Origin: an uncultured Bacteroidales bacterium
Lineage (GTDB): Bacteria; Bacteroidota; Bacteroidia; Bacteroidales; Muribaculaceae
Reading direction: 5' to 3'
DNA length: 64,000 bases
Assembly: GCA_902800715.1 (NCBI GenBank)
Contig: CADCFN010000008.1
Span: 88,948-152,947, forward strand
Below the pieces are notes generated by a model. It ran no database searches and was not told the DNA's origin. It saw nothing but the letters and a program-made list of their open reading frames with translations. Below are positions 36,359 to 44,476 of this stretch, in pieces; the stretch's first letter is position 1, and each line of letters starts with the position of its first letter. A program made the position numbers and the translations under genes.

Positions 36359-38023
36359 ATGCAGTGGTTGAGCGACATATTTTTGACCCACTCGGCAGTG
36401 CAGGCGGTAGTCGTGCTGTCATTGTTGTGTGCCTGTGGTCTTGCCCTTGGCAAAATCAAGGTGCTTGGGGTGTCGCTTGGTGTGGCTTTTGTCTTCTTCT
36501 TGGGTATTCTGGCAGGTCATCTGGGCTTGTCGATAGATGCCGATATGCTGCAATATGCACAGAATTTCGGCCTTGTCCTGTTTGTCTATGCTTTGGGACT
36601 TCAGGTGGGACCCGGTTTCTTCAGCTCGTTCCACAAGTCAGGTCTGTCGCTCAACATGTGGGCGCTGGCTGTGGTGTTGGTGGGCACGGTGCTCACTCTG
36701 CTGTTGCCGTTGATGGGAATCAGCCTGAGCGATGCGGTGGGCATCATGTGCGGTGCCACGACCAATACACCTGCGCTTGCTGCAGCCCAGCAGACCTTAG
36801 CACAGTTGCATCAGCCCGAGAGTGGTGCTGCGCTGGGTTGTGCGGTGACCTATCCCTTGGGTGTCGTGGGCGTTATCTTGGCTTTCGCCTTGATGCGCAA
36901 GGTGCTGGTGCGCGCCAGTGACCATCTCATTGATGACAGCGAGGAAGAGGCTGACCACACTTTTATCGCCACCTATCAGGTGCGCAACGAGGGCATCATC
37001 GGCAAAACCGTGGGCGACTTGGCACGCATCAGCCCTCGTCAGTTTGTCATCTCACGCTTGTGGCGTGATGGCAAGGTGACCATCCCCGAGGCCGACACCG
37101 TGCTCATGCGCGATGACCGCTTGCTGGTGATTATGCGTGACCATGATGATGCCGAGGCGATGCAAGTCCTTTTCGGCAAACAGGAAAATACCGACTGGAA
37201 CAAGGAGGACATCGACTGGAACGCCATCGACAGTGACCTTGTTTCACAGGCGATTCTTGTTACCAAACCCGAAATCAATGGCCGCAAATTGGGTTCCCTG
37301 CGCCTGCGTAAGCATTATGGCGTGAACATCAGCCGTGTGAACCGAGGCGGATTGCAACTGTTGGCGACGCCCGACCTGCGCTTGCTGCTGGGTGACCGCA
37401 TCATCGTTGTGGGCCACCGCGAGGCGCTCAAGAACGTCGAGAAGGAGGTGGGCAATGCCGTCAAGATGCTGGACGAACCCAACCTGATTACCGTTTTCCT
37501 GGGCATGGTGCTGGGACTGGTTATCGGCTCCATTCCCATTATTCTGCCCGGCATCACCGCACCGGTCAAGTTGGGGCTGGCTGGCGGTCCCATCATTGCA
37601 GGCATCCTGATTGGAGCCTTCGGCCCCCGCATTCACGTCAATGCCTACACCACCTCGAGCGCTAACCTCATGCTGCGCTCTATCGGTCTGGCGTTATATC
37701 TGGCGTGTCTGGGATTGGCGTCGGGTCCTGATTTCTTCGCTACTGTAGTGCGCCCCGAGGGACTGTTATGGGTAGGAATGGGTTTCCTGCTCACCGTCAT
37801 CCCCGTGCTGCTGGTAGGGTGGCTGGCACTGCGCTTGGCGCACATCGACTATGCCGCCGTCTGCGGTATGCTCAGCGGTGCGATGGCCAATCCCATGGCA
37901 ATGAACTATGCCAACGATACCCTCGGCAGCGACCGCCCCTCGGTCGCATATGCCGCCGTCTATCCCTTGAGCATGTTCCTGCGCGTCATCATCGCCCAGA
38001 TACTCCTCCTCATCCTCCTGTAA
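36359..38023 (+). CDS. YidE/AspT-type putative transporter with TrkA_C domains
   Basis: The 554-residue membrane protein belongs to the aspartate:alanine exchanger-like family: five or six helices, two regulatory TrkA_C domains (residues about 200-275 and 285-365) and five or six more helices. GATTNTPALAAAQQ (near residue 131) and LSGAMANPMAMNYANDTLGSD (near 503) are the duplicated core motifs. I start it at ATG 36359; a TTG at 36353 would overlap the glycerate kinase stop. Its last 60-85 bp recur at 40853-40937, marking a junction. Three 56-bp tandem repeats follow the stop. The substrate is unknown. Confidence 0.88.
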   Translation: MQWLSDIFLTHSAVQAVVVLSLLCACGLALGKIKVLGVSLGVAFVFFLGILAGHLGLSIDADMLQYAQNFGLVLFVYALGLQVGPGFFSSFHKSGLSLNMWALAVVLVGTVLTLLLPLMGISLSDAVGIMCGATTNTPALAAAQQTLAQLHQPESGAALGCAVTYPLGVVGVILAFALMRKVLVRASDHLIDDSEEEADHTFIATYQVRNEGIIGKTVGDLARISPRQFVISRLWRDGKVTIPEADTVLMRDDRLLVIMRDHDDAEAMQVLFGKQENTDWNKEDIDWNAIDSDLVSQAILVTKPEINGRKLGSLRLRKHYGVNISRVNRGGLQLLATPDLRLLLGDRIIVVGHREALKNVEKEVGNAVKMLDEPNLITVFLGMVLGLVIGSIPIILPGITAPVKLGLAGGPIIAGILIGAFGPRIHVNAYTTSSANLMLRSIGLALYLACLGLASGPDFFATVVRPEGLLWVGMGFLLTVIPVLLVGWLALRLAHIDYAAVCGMLSGAMANPMAMNYANDTLGSDRPSVAYAAVYPLSMFLRVIIAQILLLILL

Positions 38024-38032
38024 CCCCTCTTG

Positions 38033-38200
38033 CATTGTACCCCCAAAAAACAAGGGCAACCATCGACCTCAACGTCCTGTAACCCTCTTGCATTACCCCC
38101 CAAAAACAAGGGCAACCATCGACCTCAACGTCCTGTAACCCTCTTGCATTACCCCCCAAAAACAAGGGCAACCATCGACCTCAACGTCAATGGTTGCCCT
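38033..38200. repeat. Three 56-bp tandem repeats ending in a terminator
   Basis: The unit starting CAAGGGCAACCATCGACCTC begins at 38051, 38107 and 38163, and each copy is preceded by a form of CCTCTTGCATTACCCCC. Only the last copy is followed by the complementary arm ATGGTTGCCCT, so only it can form the 11-bp terminator stem. Confidence 0.8.
38165..38200 (+). terminator. Terminator of the glycerate kinase-transporter unit
   Basis: AGGGCAACCAT (38165-38175) pairs with ATGGTTGCCCT (38190-38200) around a 14-nt loop. The T tract is poor (AAATAATT follows). Confidence 0.6.
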
Positions 38201-38349
38201 AAATAATTGCCTTCATTTTCTCGTGCCACAGCACAATCCCTCTCTCGACAATCGAATTTTAGAATAACTATCAAAATTATATATACTCTATTTAACAACC
38301 TTACCACAAAATATAAGTAAATAATGCTTAGTATTTCTATTTTTGTGCT

Positions 38350-38357
38350 TATATTTG
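38350..38357 (+). promoter_or_regulatory. -7 box of Bacteroidales promoter
   Basis: TATATTTG lies 30 bp before the ATG at 38388 and inside the longer frame that starts at 38343, which argues for the later start. Confidence 0.5.
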
Positions 38358-38387
38358 CAACCTATTGACAAAACGCTTTTTATTACT

Positions 38388-38942
38388 ATGAAAAGGATTT
38401 TTTTGATAGCATTCCTCTATGCCATGTGCACAATATCATATGCACAAGGAATATTTGCAGATGAAGTTACTAGTGAAGGAGTAAGGCTTATCACAGGTGA
38501 CCCAGTTCATGTATCGGATTTAACGGATGATGTTGAATTACTTGTAAGTCTGTGCTATTCTGGTTCTGAGGAAGTTTCAACTTATGCTATTGCTATAACA
38601 CCTTCTTTTAAGTCAGAGTTTAGTGTTAAGAAGGGAATGAGGCTTCTATTAAAGAATAAAGATGACAAAGTAGTTGAACTGAGAGCAATGGATGATGCTT
38701 ATTATCTTGTAAAGGCTGTTGATGCATTCCAGTTTATTTATTATCTAAATGCTTTCTATGAAGTGTCAGAAGAAACTCTTTCGCAGCTTTGTGGTGGTAT
38801 TATTAAGATGCGATTTGAGTATGATAGAGGTGTATTTGATAAAGAATGGAAGGAAGATAAAATGGGTGAAGTATTGAAAAAAGAATTTGCCGAAATTAAA
38901 CGTAAGATTAGAATCGAGAAAGATTTCTATTCAGACTTCTAA
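38388..38942 (+). CDS. Secreted protein of unknown function in the defence block
   Basis: The 184-residue protein has a signal peptide (MKRIFLIAFLYAMCTISYAQ). The mature part is rich in Asp, Glu and Lys with a pattern of beta strands then helices (VRLITGDPVHVSDLTDDVELLVSLCYSGSEEVS, residues 28-60; LLLKNKDDKVVELRAMDD near 95). I do not recognise a family. It is strongly AT-rich compared with the genes to its left and is followed 131 bp later by the Mrr-type nuclease, so it belongs to the acquired block. Confidence 0.6.
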   Translation: MKRIFLIAFLYAMCTISYAQGIFADEVTSEGVRLITGDPVHVSDLTDDVELLVSLCYSGSEEVSTYAIAITPSFKSEFSVKKGMRLLLKNKDDKVVELRAMDDAYYLVKAVDAFQFIYYLNAFYEVSEETLSQLCGGIIKMRFEYDRGVFDKEWKEDKMGEVLKKEFAEIKRKIRIEKDFYSDF

Positions 38943-39073
38943 ATAATATAAGTTGAATAATTAGGATCGGTATTTTAGAATGGTAAATTATCACCAAGTT
39001 TACTGTTGGATATGCCAAAGAAAAAGGAAAACCAATTATAATAGTTAATTATAAAACAACGAAATAAATAGTT

Positions 39074-39982
39074 ATGATACCCACATTTGAAGAATTCTTA
39101 TACCCATTCCTATTAATGTTGAAAGATGGGGAAATATCCAATAAGGATATGAAGGAAAAGTTGGTTGCTCATTTCAAACTAACTGAAGATGATCTTGCAC
39201 TAACAACTCAGGGAGGGAACACCACCCAAGTAGCCGATAGGATTGGCTGGTGTAGACAGTACTTCAGGAGGACTTTGTTTATTGAGATTCCTCAAAGGGG
39301 AATTTGGAAACTTACCGAAAGGGGTAAAGAGTATCTAGCCCACCACAACACCCTTGCTATCAATGATTTGATGGAGTATAAAGAATTTGCAGAATATGCT
39401 GCTGGAAAGAAGACTAAAAAAGAAGTTATCCCCACTAAGCCTACTATAGCTTCATTAGGTATTACTCCAACTGATGCTCTTGAAGATGCCTATAAGAGCA
39501 TCAATGAATCTCTATCTGATGAACTGCTTTCTATGATAATGAACCTGTCACCAAAGTTTTTTGAAAAGTTGGTAGTTGATTTGTTAGTATCTATGGGGTA
39601 TGGCGGTGATTATAAAGATGCTGCTGAAGTAACTCAAGCTAACAAGGATGGTGGCGTGGATGGTATTATAAAAGAAGATAAGCTTGGATTAGATAAAATC
39701 TACATTCAAGCAAAAAGATGGATTGGAGTTGTTGGTAAACCTATAGTGCAGCAGTTCGCAGGTGCTTTAGATGAAGTAAAAGCTTCTAAGGGAGTGTTTA
39801 TTACTACTTCCACATATTCTAAAGATGCCAAGAAGTATGTTGAGAATCTGAGCAAGAAAATTGTGCTAATTGATGGTAAACAACTTACTGCATATATGAT
39901 TGAATATAACCTTGGCGTAAGTGTCAAGAAGGCTTATGTGGTAAAGCGAATAGATACTGATTATTTTGAAGAAACCGAATAA
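39074..39982 (+). CDS. Mrr-type restriction endonuclease
   Basis: The 302-residue protein has an Mrr N-terminal winged-helix domain (residues about 5-90: FLYPFLLMLKDGEISNKDMKEKL, RIGWCRQYFRRTLFIEIPQRGIWKLTERGKEYL) and a C-terminal Mrr catalytic domain (about 160-270). The PD-(D/E)xK site is GYGGDYKDAAEV, NKDGGVDGIIKEDKLGLDKIYIQAKRW, with Asp of GGVDG and the Gln-x-Lys of QAKRW. Mrr enzymes cut methylated DNA (type IV restriction), so it could block invading modified DNA; recognition is unknown. It is AT-rich and intact. Confidence 0.9.
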   Translation: MIPTFEEFLYPFLLMLKDGEISNKDMKEKLVAHFKLTEDDLALTTQGGNTTQVADRIGWCRQYFRRTLFIEIPQRGIWKLTERGKEYLAHHNTLAINDLMEYKEFAEYAAGKKTKKEVIPTKPTIASLGITPTDALEDAYKSINESLSDELLSMIMNLSPKFFEKLVVDLLVSMGYGGDYKDAAEVTQANKDGGVDGIIKEDKLGLDKIYIQAKRWIGVVGKPIVQQFAGALDEVKASKGVFITTSTYSKDAKKYVENLSKKIVLIDGKQLTAYMIEYNLGVSVKKAYVVKRIDTDYFEETE

Positions 39983-40082
39983 CAATAATACAATCTTCTC
40001 ATCCCCACTATATCTAGACGATCAACTATAATAAACAGCAGAAGTCATTTTTTTGTATGTTTTTAAGTTAATCGGTAAAGCA

Positions 40083-40122
40083 AAGAGGATCTGCCACAAT
40101 TCAGGCAGACCCTTCTTTTTTA
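40083..40122. terminator. Bidirectional terminator, slot 1
   Basis: AAGAGGATCTGCC pairs with GGCAGACCCTTCTT (one mismatch and a bulge) around ACAATTCA, followed by TTTTT. It ends the Mrr gene and mirrors the terminator at 44008-44059 in sequence and position next to the M15 tail. Confidence 0.7.
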
Positions 40123-40188
40123 GGTGATGAGTTTACATTGAGATTCAGAATTTCATGTAGAGGCGGCGGTTGTGGCCGGTGCGGTGGC

Positions 40189-40542
40189 TCACGTGGATCC
40201 AGCGGCAGCCTTTCTCGTCGATGCATTGGTCAACGGGAGGTCGAGGCGCTTGATGAGAGCCAGCAGGCGGCGGTTTCTCGACTGTGACCCGACGGTGATG
40301 TCGGCGGCTTCACCGCGCTGGTGTTGGCTGTAGGGGGTGCCGCCCACCAGCTTGTTCAGTTCGGGGCAGCGGTAGCCGCTGTTGACCATGATGGGACCGC
40401 CCCACGCCTGGCGTAACGGGTCGAGCACGTTTTCAACCAGGGCATGCAGTGCCTTGACGGCGCTGGCAGGTGGCGTGTTGTCGATGCCCAGATGCTGGGC
40501 GGTCGCCGATCGGGTCAGTTCCTTGATGGTGAAGTACTTCAT
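40189..40542 (-). pseudogene. Truncated, frameshifted copy of the M15 peptidase gene
   Basis: From MKYFTIKELT at 40542 the protein matches the intact M15 peptidase encoded at 44078-44476 almost exactly, including the first zinc motif SQHQRGEAADI. One G is missing near 40234-40237 (caacgggagg against caacggggagg), so after RLDLP the frame changes to LTNASTRKAAAGST and the second zinc motif WIHVSH is lost. The DNA still encodes WIHVSH in the other frame. It is the tail of a second cassette copy with no promoter or upstream genes. Confidence 0.88.
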
Positions 40543-40855
40543 CGCGTCGTGATGCGCATGTGCGCGTTGGGATAGCGCAGCACCAAGCACGAGGCCTCGG
40601 TCATCACCAGTGCGTCCACGTTGCGCACGCCGCTCTTCTTGAGGTTGAGTTGCTCAGTGCTGAAGGGGATATGAGTGTACTTCTGGATATACTTGGGGTC
40701 GATGACGATACCGCATTCGCTCATGCCCACCTCGTCAAACACCTCACTCAGCAGCAGGTACAGGCAACCGAACTTCGAGCGCAACTCGGTGAAGTCGATA
40801 CCCCATTTGCTGACATGCTGACCGGCAGTGATGACACGGTTGTAGTCGAACTTGC
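40539..40855 (-). pseudogene. 3' fragment of the major-capsid-like gene
   Basis: This 317-bp stretch is open and matches the C-terminal 105 residues of the capsid-like protein at 44473-45882, ending PNAHMRITTR and overlapping the M15 start by ATGA. Homology stops at CTTGC (40851-40855), where sequence of the transporter 3' end begins on the other strand. The rest of the gene, and the scaffold and portal genes, are missing. Confidence 0.88.
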
Positions 40856-40937
40856 CGCTGTCTATCCCCTGAGTATGTTCCTCCGCGTCATCATCGCCCA
40901 GATATTCCTCCTCATCCTCCTATAACCCCTCTTACAT
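40853..40937 (+). pseudogene. 85-bp duplicate of the transporter 3' end
   Basis: From TGCCGCTGTCTATCCC the sequence matches 37951-38034 of the transporter gene with roughly six differences in 80 bp. It encodes AAVYPLSMFLRVIIAQIFLLILL and the stop, then the same CCTCTTACATTAC trailer. It has no start and no upstream part. Its divergence from the intact gene suggests it came from another strain. Confidence 0.85.
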
Positions 40938-41200
40938 TACTCAGTAATATCACCTTTAGAATAGTTTGCCATTCTAGAGTGGGGATGGTTTATTTCTTCT
41001 TTCACAAGTTTTAGTATAGCAATGCTGACAATATGATGGATTTTTAGTAACTTTGCACTTGTGATTCTTAGTTGATATTAATAAACGAGTATTTATTTGA
41101 CTAGTCATCACAGGCAATTGCACATGTCCGCCGAAGAACTTACTAATCCACTTATATGGCATAGTTTTTTTTGTTCATATCTTTCCTCAACCTCTACTTA
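40938..41200. other. Leader of the restriction-modification block
   Basis: This AT-rich region of about 260 bp contains a TAACTTTG -7 box at 41048-41055 but no good -33. The minus-strand ORF at 40974-41162 has no family resemblance and I do not call it. Confidence 0.4.
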
Positions 41201-42634
41201 ATGCTGAAAAATGGATTATGTATAGAAGCAACGGACGTAACTATTCAAGATATGCTGAATATTCGAGAAATAAGAGAAGAGTTAGGTATTAGTCAAGCTC
41301 AGTTTTCGGAAATGATCAATATGCGTCAGTATAGATTATCATCCCTTGAACTGGGAAAAGAAAAACCGTTGCCTGATGAAATTGAACGCATATCAAAAGC
41401 CTTTGATGAAATTAGAAACGGGTTAGTTGCTGTCAGAAAGAAGAAGCGGATTTCTAAGGAAAAATTCTCTTCATCAATTGTTGCTGATAATCCAAGAAGA
41501 GGTTATGTCAGAACTCCAAATAACGAAGCTTATCTTCAAAGTCTTAGGATTTTGGAACTAGAGTTTAATAAGAAACGTGAGAATTGCCCAATTGCCATTT
41601 CTTTTTTTGCAGGATGTGGTGGCTTGTGTTATGGAATAACTGCTGCAGGTTTCAAGATTGTAGCTTCTAACGAACTTGAAGAAGACTATAAAGCTATTTA
41701 TCGGCAGAATTTTCCAGATGTAAAATTTCTTGCAAACGATATAAAGGAGATTACTGATGAGGAAATAGATGATATCCTCAAATATTATCCTGAAATTGAT
41801 TTATTTGCCGGGGGACCACCTTGTCAAGGTTTTAGTTTAGCGGGTAAAAGGGATATTTCTGATAAAAGAAATACACTGTTTAGCTACTATCTAAAGATTG
41901 CAAATAGAGTTAAGCCGAAAGTGATTTTGATGGAGAACGTAAGACTGCTCACCTCTATGAAAAATCCTGATGGCAACTTTGTAAAGGATGACATCCTAAA
42001 TACGTTTGCAGAAATTGGATACAACAGCCGATTCTTTATTGTAAATGCCGCTGATTATGGAGTTGCGCAAAATAGAGAAAGGGTTATTTTTATTGGAATA
42101 AGAAAGGATCTTAATCTTCAACCGGTAATTGCAGATACTATCTGTGGTGATGTGAATGGGTTATTTGCAAAACAACCTTATTTCACTTTTGGTGATGCTG
42201 TTTCAGATTTAGAGTTCCTTGAAGCTGGTGAGAAATCTAAATCAGATAAGTATCACAAGGCAGTAGCCCATCCGGAACATGTTATCAGATGGCTTTATAA
42301 TGTTCCAGAAGGTAAAAGCGCACATGATAATGAAGACCCATCCTTAAGGCCACCATCGGGTTACAATACAACGTATAAAAGGCAAGTATGGAATGAACCT
42401 GGTGCTACAGTCCAAACCACTTTTGGCATGATTTCTGGAAGCAATAATGTGCATCCAATAGCGACGAGGTCATTGACAATCAGAGAAGCTATGAGATTGC
42501 AGAGTTTTCCTGATTCTTTTAAGATTGAAGGAAAAGATGGTGTGGTACGAACTACTATTGGTAACGCTGTACCACCACTTCTGGCATACCGAATCGCTTT
42601 ATTTATAAAAAGCCATTACATTGACCATCAATGA
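41201..42634 (+). CDS. DNA (cytosine-5-)-methyltransferase with N-terminal HTH
   Basis: The 477-residue protein is a C5-cytosine methyltransferase of a type II restriction-modification system. Residues about 20-65 (LNIREIREELGISQAQFSEMINMRQYRLSSLELG) are an XRE-type helix-turn-helix, as in M.MspI-like enzymes, and may let it repress its own gene. Catalytic motifs follow: FFAGCGGLCYGI (I), AGGPPCQGFSLAG with the catalytic Cys (IV), LMENVR (VI), NRERVIFIGI (VIII) and TTIGNAVPPLLAYRIA (X). The start is uncertain: 41201 is used; 41252 (MLNIREIREEL) is possible. It converges on the nuclease gene, with a 12-bp gap. Confidence 0.93.
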   Translation: MLKNGLCIEATDVTIQDMLNIREIREELGISQAQFSEMINMRQYRLSSLELGKEKPLPDEIERISKAFDEIRNGLVAVRKKKRISKEKFSSSIVADNPRRGYVRTPNNEAYLQSLRILELEFNKKRENCPIAISFFAGCGGLCYGITAAGFKIVASNELEEDYKAIYRQNFPDVKFLANDIKEITDEEIDDILKYYPEIDLFAGGPPCQGFSLAGKRDISDKRNTLFSYYLKIANRVKPKVILMENVRLLTSMKNPDGNFVKDDILNTFAEIGYNSRFFIVNAADYGVAQNRERVIFIGIRKDLNLQPVIADTICGDVNGLFAKQPYFTFGDAVSDLEFLEAGEKSKSDKYHKAVAHPEHVIRWLYNVPEGKSAHDNEDPSLRPPSGYNTTYKRQVWNEPGATVQTTFGMISGSNNVHPIATRSLTIREAMRLQSFPDSFKIEGKDGVVRTTIGNAVPPLLAYRIALFIKSHYIDHQ

Positions 42635-42646
42635 GGTTATGAATGT

Positions 42647-43636
42647 CTATTGGTCTTTTGTTGAGAAAGGAGGACGATAAAAGTATCCAGCTTTTAAATT
42701 AAATTGTAGTTGTGATGGATGTTTTTTTTGTCCACCCCGTTGCATCTGCACAATTCCAAACCTAGGTGCTAAATGTTCTACGCCTTTAGGTTCCTTGTAA
42801 CGGCCTTTATTTACCTTGTACTTGCGGAAAGTAAATGGGCCATAATTATGGGATAATTGAATAAATTCATCCAATGAAAAAATTGCAATTTCTTCATTGT
42901 CAGGAGTCGCTTTTTTAGTTTTATGTAGAATGATTTCTGGTGGGCATGGGTCACCTTTATAACCCGTTTGAAGTAGCAATCTTGTTATTATATCTTGATG
43001 ATTAGTAAATAACTCTTCCCACTCTCTCTTGCCTTTTGTGTCGATTTCTTCCCAAAAATACCTTTGATCAGTGTATAGTCTTGTTGAACAGTCTCCATCA
43101 TCACAAGGCCTATAGCCAAGATCACCACAAAATTGTTTCATGGCAATAAGTGCATTGTGAGATAAATTAAATCCACTTTCAACAACCAACTCATAAAATG
43201 CAGTCGCAGTCGAAAAATATACTTGAGCATTTGTAGGAGTGGAATTGTTGCATTGTTTAACAGACACACCGATTATTCTTGATGTGCCATCTGTTGCAAC
43301 AAGTTTGATAGTCACGTCACTCTTACTCTTTGTTATTGACTGCCCATCAATAGAAACTTCTTTTTCGCCATATTCTGCTGTTGCAAGTTTGCCTGTGTGA
43401 TAAGCCTGAATTGAGGAACAAGATTCCCATCCAAGATAATTCAGTATTTTATTTAAAAGAATAAGCTCTGGCTTGCCCTTTTCAACATAGGCTGAATTAG
43501 CAGGAGTTTTATAAAAAGGCATGTCAAGTTTATTCAGCTTCGATACTAAAGTCGACTCATATAAATGACCTCTTTTTCTGCCTTTTGTACCAGTATCAGT
43601 TTGATGAAGAAGTGTAGGGTCTTTTGTTTTTTGTGC
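42647..43636 (-). CDS. Type II restriction endonuclease (MspI-like by pattern)
   Basis: The 329-residue protein lies beside the cytosine methyltransferase and is the restriction enzyme of the pair. A probable PD-(D/E)xK site is KSKSDVTIKL followed by GVSVKQCNNSTPTNAQVYF, similar in layout to the Asp and Lys of R.MspI-type enzymes. The C-terminus APRFGIVQMQRGGQKKHPSQLQFNLKAGYFY also resembles the end of that family. The ATG at 43636 is chosen; 43672 would overlap the C gene by 26 bp. Recognition of CCGG is a guess from the family. It is co-transcribed with the C gene 10 bp upstream. Confidence 0.82.
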   Translation of the reverse strand, partial: AQKTKDPTLLHQTDTGTKGRKRGHLYESTLVSKLNKLDMPFYKTPANSAYVEKGKPELILLNKILNYLGWESCSSIQAYHTGKLATAEYGEKEVSIDGQSITKSKSDVTIKLVATDGTSRIIGVSVKQCNNSTPTNAQVYFSTATAFYELVVESGFNLSHNALIAMKQFCGDLGYRPCDDGDCSTRLYTDQRYFWEEIDTKGKREWEELFTNHQDIITRLLLQTGYKGDPCPPEIILHKTKKATPDNEEIAIFSLDEFIQLSHNYGPFTFRKYKVNKGRYKEPKGVEHLAPRFGIVQMQRGGQKKHPSQLQFNLKAGYFYRPPFSTKDQ

Positions 43637-43646
43637 CATAATCTTA

Positions 43647-43859
43647 TTATTCAAAAAGTACTTTGGGCTCAACGCCTAATCCATTCGCAATTTTATAAAT
43701 ACTTATTAAGGACGGATTTCGTTCAAGTCTTTCCACCATGCCAATATAAGTGCGGTGAAGACCGGCATACTCCGCTAATTTTTCTTGAGATAAACCTTTC
43801 TTCTCTCTAAGGGTTTTAACCTTAGAGGCAAATCTTTCTAGGTATTTTCTATCTTCCAT
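43647..43859 (-). CDS. Restriction-modification controller (C) protein, XRE family
   Basis: The 70-residue protein is almost entirely one XRE helix-turn-helix: LREKKGLSQEKLAEYAGLHRTYIGMVERLERNPSLISIYKIANGLGV (residues about 17-63). Small proteins of this kind directly upstream of a nuclease gene act as C proteins: they delay and then activate nuclease expression so that methylation comes first. ACTA-N8-TAGT at 43865-43880, just before the start codon, could be its operator. Confidence 0.85.
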   Translation of the reverse strand: MEDRKYLERFASKVKTLREKKGLSQEKLAEYAGLHRTYIGMVERLERNPSLISIYKIANGLGVEPKVLFE

Positions 43860-43864
43860 GTTTT

Positions 43865-43880
43865 ACTATATTTGTTTAGT
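43865..43880 (-). promoter_or_regulatory. Candidate C-protein operator
   Basis: The inverted repeat ACTA-N8-TAGT lies 5 bp upstream of the C gene start codon. C boxes are normally short inverted repeats in this position. The match is weak because the repeat is only 4 bp. Confidence 0.3.
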
Positions 43881-44007
43881 TTATTATCTATAAATATAAT
43901 CACCTGTCAACATACAATAGTATGCAGGCGCTAAAGGTGCCCTTGATTAAGAATAACATTTTGAATTGAAACATTAGGCCCCTTTGTAAAACATACACTT
44001 AGCTCGG

Positions 44008-44059
44008 ATATTAGAAAAGAGAATCTGCCAAAATAATGGCAGATTCTCTTTTCTAATAT
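44008..44059. terminator. Bidirectional terminator with 22-bp perfect stem
   Basis: ATATTAGAAAAGAGAATCTG... (44008-44029) is exactly complementary to 44038-44059 around an 8-nt loop. On both strands the stem ends in a T-rich run. It terminates the capsid cassette from the right and insulates the restriction-modification block. Confidence 0.85.
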
Positions 44060-44077
44060 AACGCATTAGCGTTGCCT

Positions 44078-44476
44078 TCAGAATTTCATGTAGAGGCGGC
44101 GGTTGTTGCCGGTGCGGTGGCTCACGTGGATCCAGCGGCAGCCTTTCTCGTCGATGCATTGGTCAACGGGGAGGTCGAGGCGCTTGATGAGAGCCAGCAG
44201 GCGGCGGTTTCTCGACTGTGACCCGACAGTGATGTCGGCGGCTTCTCCGCGCTGGTGTTGGCTGTAGGGGGTGCCGCCCACCAGCTTGTTCAGTTCGGGG
44301 CAGCGATAGCCGCTGTTGACCATGATGGGACCGCCCCACGCCTGGCGTAACGGGTCGAGCACGTTGTCAACCAGGGCATGCAGTGCCTTGACGGCGCTGG
44401 CAGGTGGCGTATTGTCGATGCCCAGATGTTGGGCGGTCGCCGATCGGGTCAGTTCCTTGATGGTGAAGTACTTCAT
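44078..44476 (-). CDS. M15-family peptidase (phage endolysin/DD-peptidase type)
   Basis: The 132-residue protein is a Peptidase_M15_3 zinc peptidase, of the type used by phages to cut cross-links in peptidoglycan. The zinc motif HxxGxAxD is HQRGEAAD (His74, Asp81), and WIHVSH supplies His117. The N-terminal YFTIKELTRSATAQHLGIDNTPP is typical of phage-encoded members. There is no signal peptide, so export would need a holin or lysis, or it acts as a structural peptidase. ATG overlaps the capsid-gene stop by 4 bp (ATGA), giving translational coupling. A very strong terminator follows at 44008-44059. Confidence 0.9.
   Translation of the reverse strand: MKYFTIKELTRSATAQHLGIDNTPPASAVKALHALVDNVLDPLRQAWGGPIMVNSGYRCPELNKLVGGTPYSQHQRGEAADITVGSQSRNRRLLALIKRLDLPVDQCIDEKGCRWIHVSHRTGNNRRLYMKF

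Larger units (their letters stand above)
38024..38387. other. Intergenic region with 56-bp tandem repeats
   Basis: The first half holds three tandem repeats ending in a terminator; the second half (38210-38349) is AT-rich with no gene and carries the -7 box of the next gene. The change in composition near 38205 marks the left edge of the acquired block. Confidence 0.65.

Noticed and set aside
38033-38200. CRISPR array
   Set aside because: The three 56-bp units are directly abutting with no spacers and no cas genes nearby; tandem repeat instead.
40560-40925. 121-residue plus-strand ORF ending in transporter sequence
   Set aside because: It is the antisense of the capsid fragment fused by chance to the duplicated transporter end; useful only as a marker of the junction.
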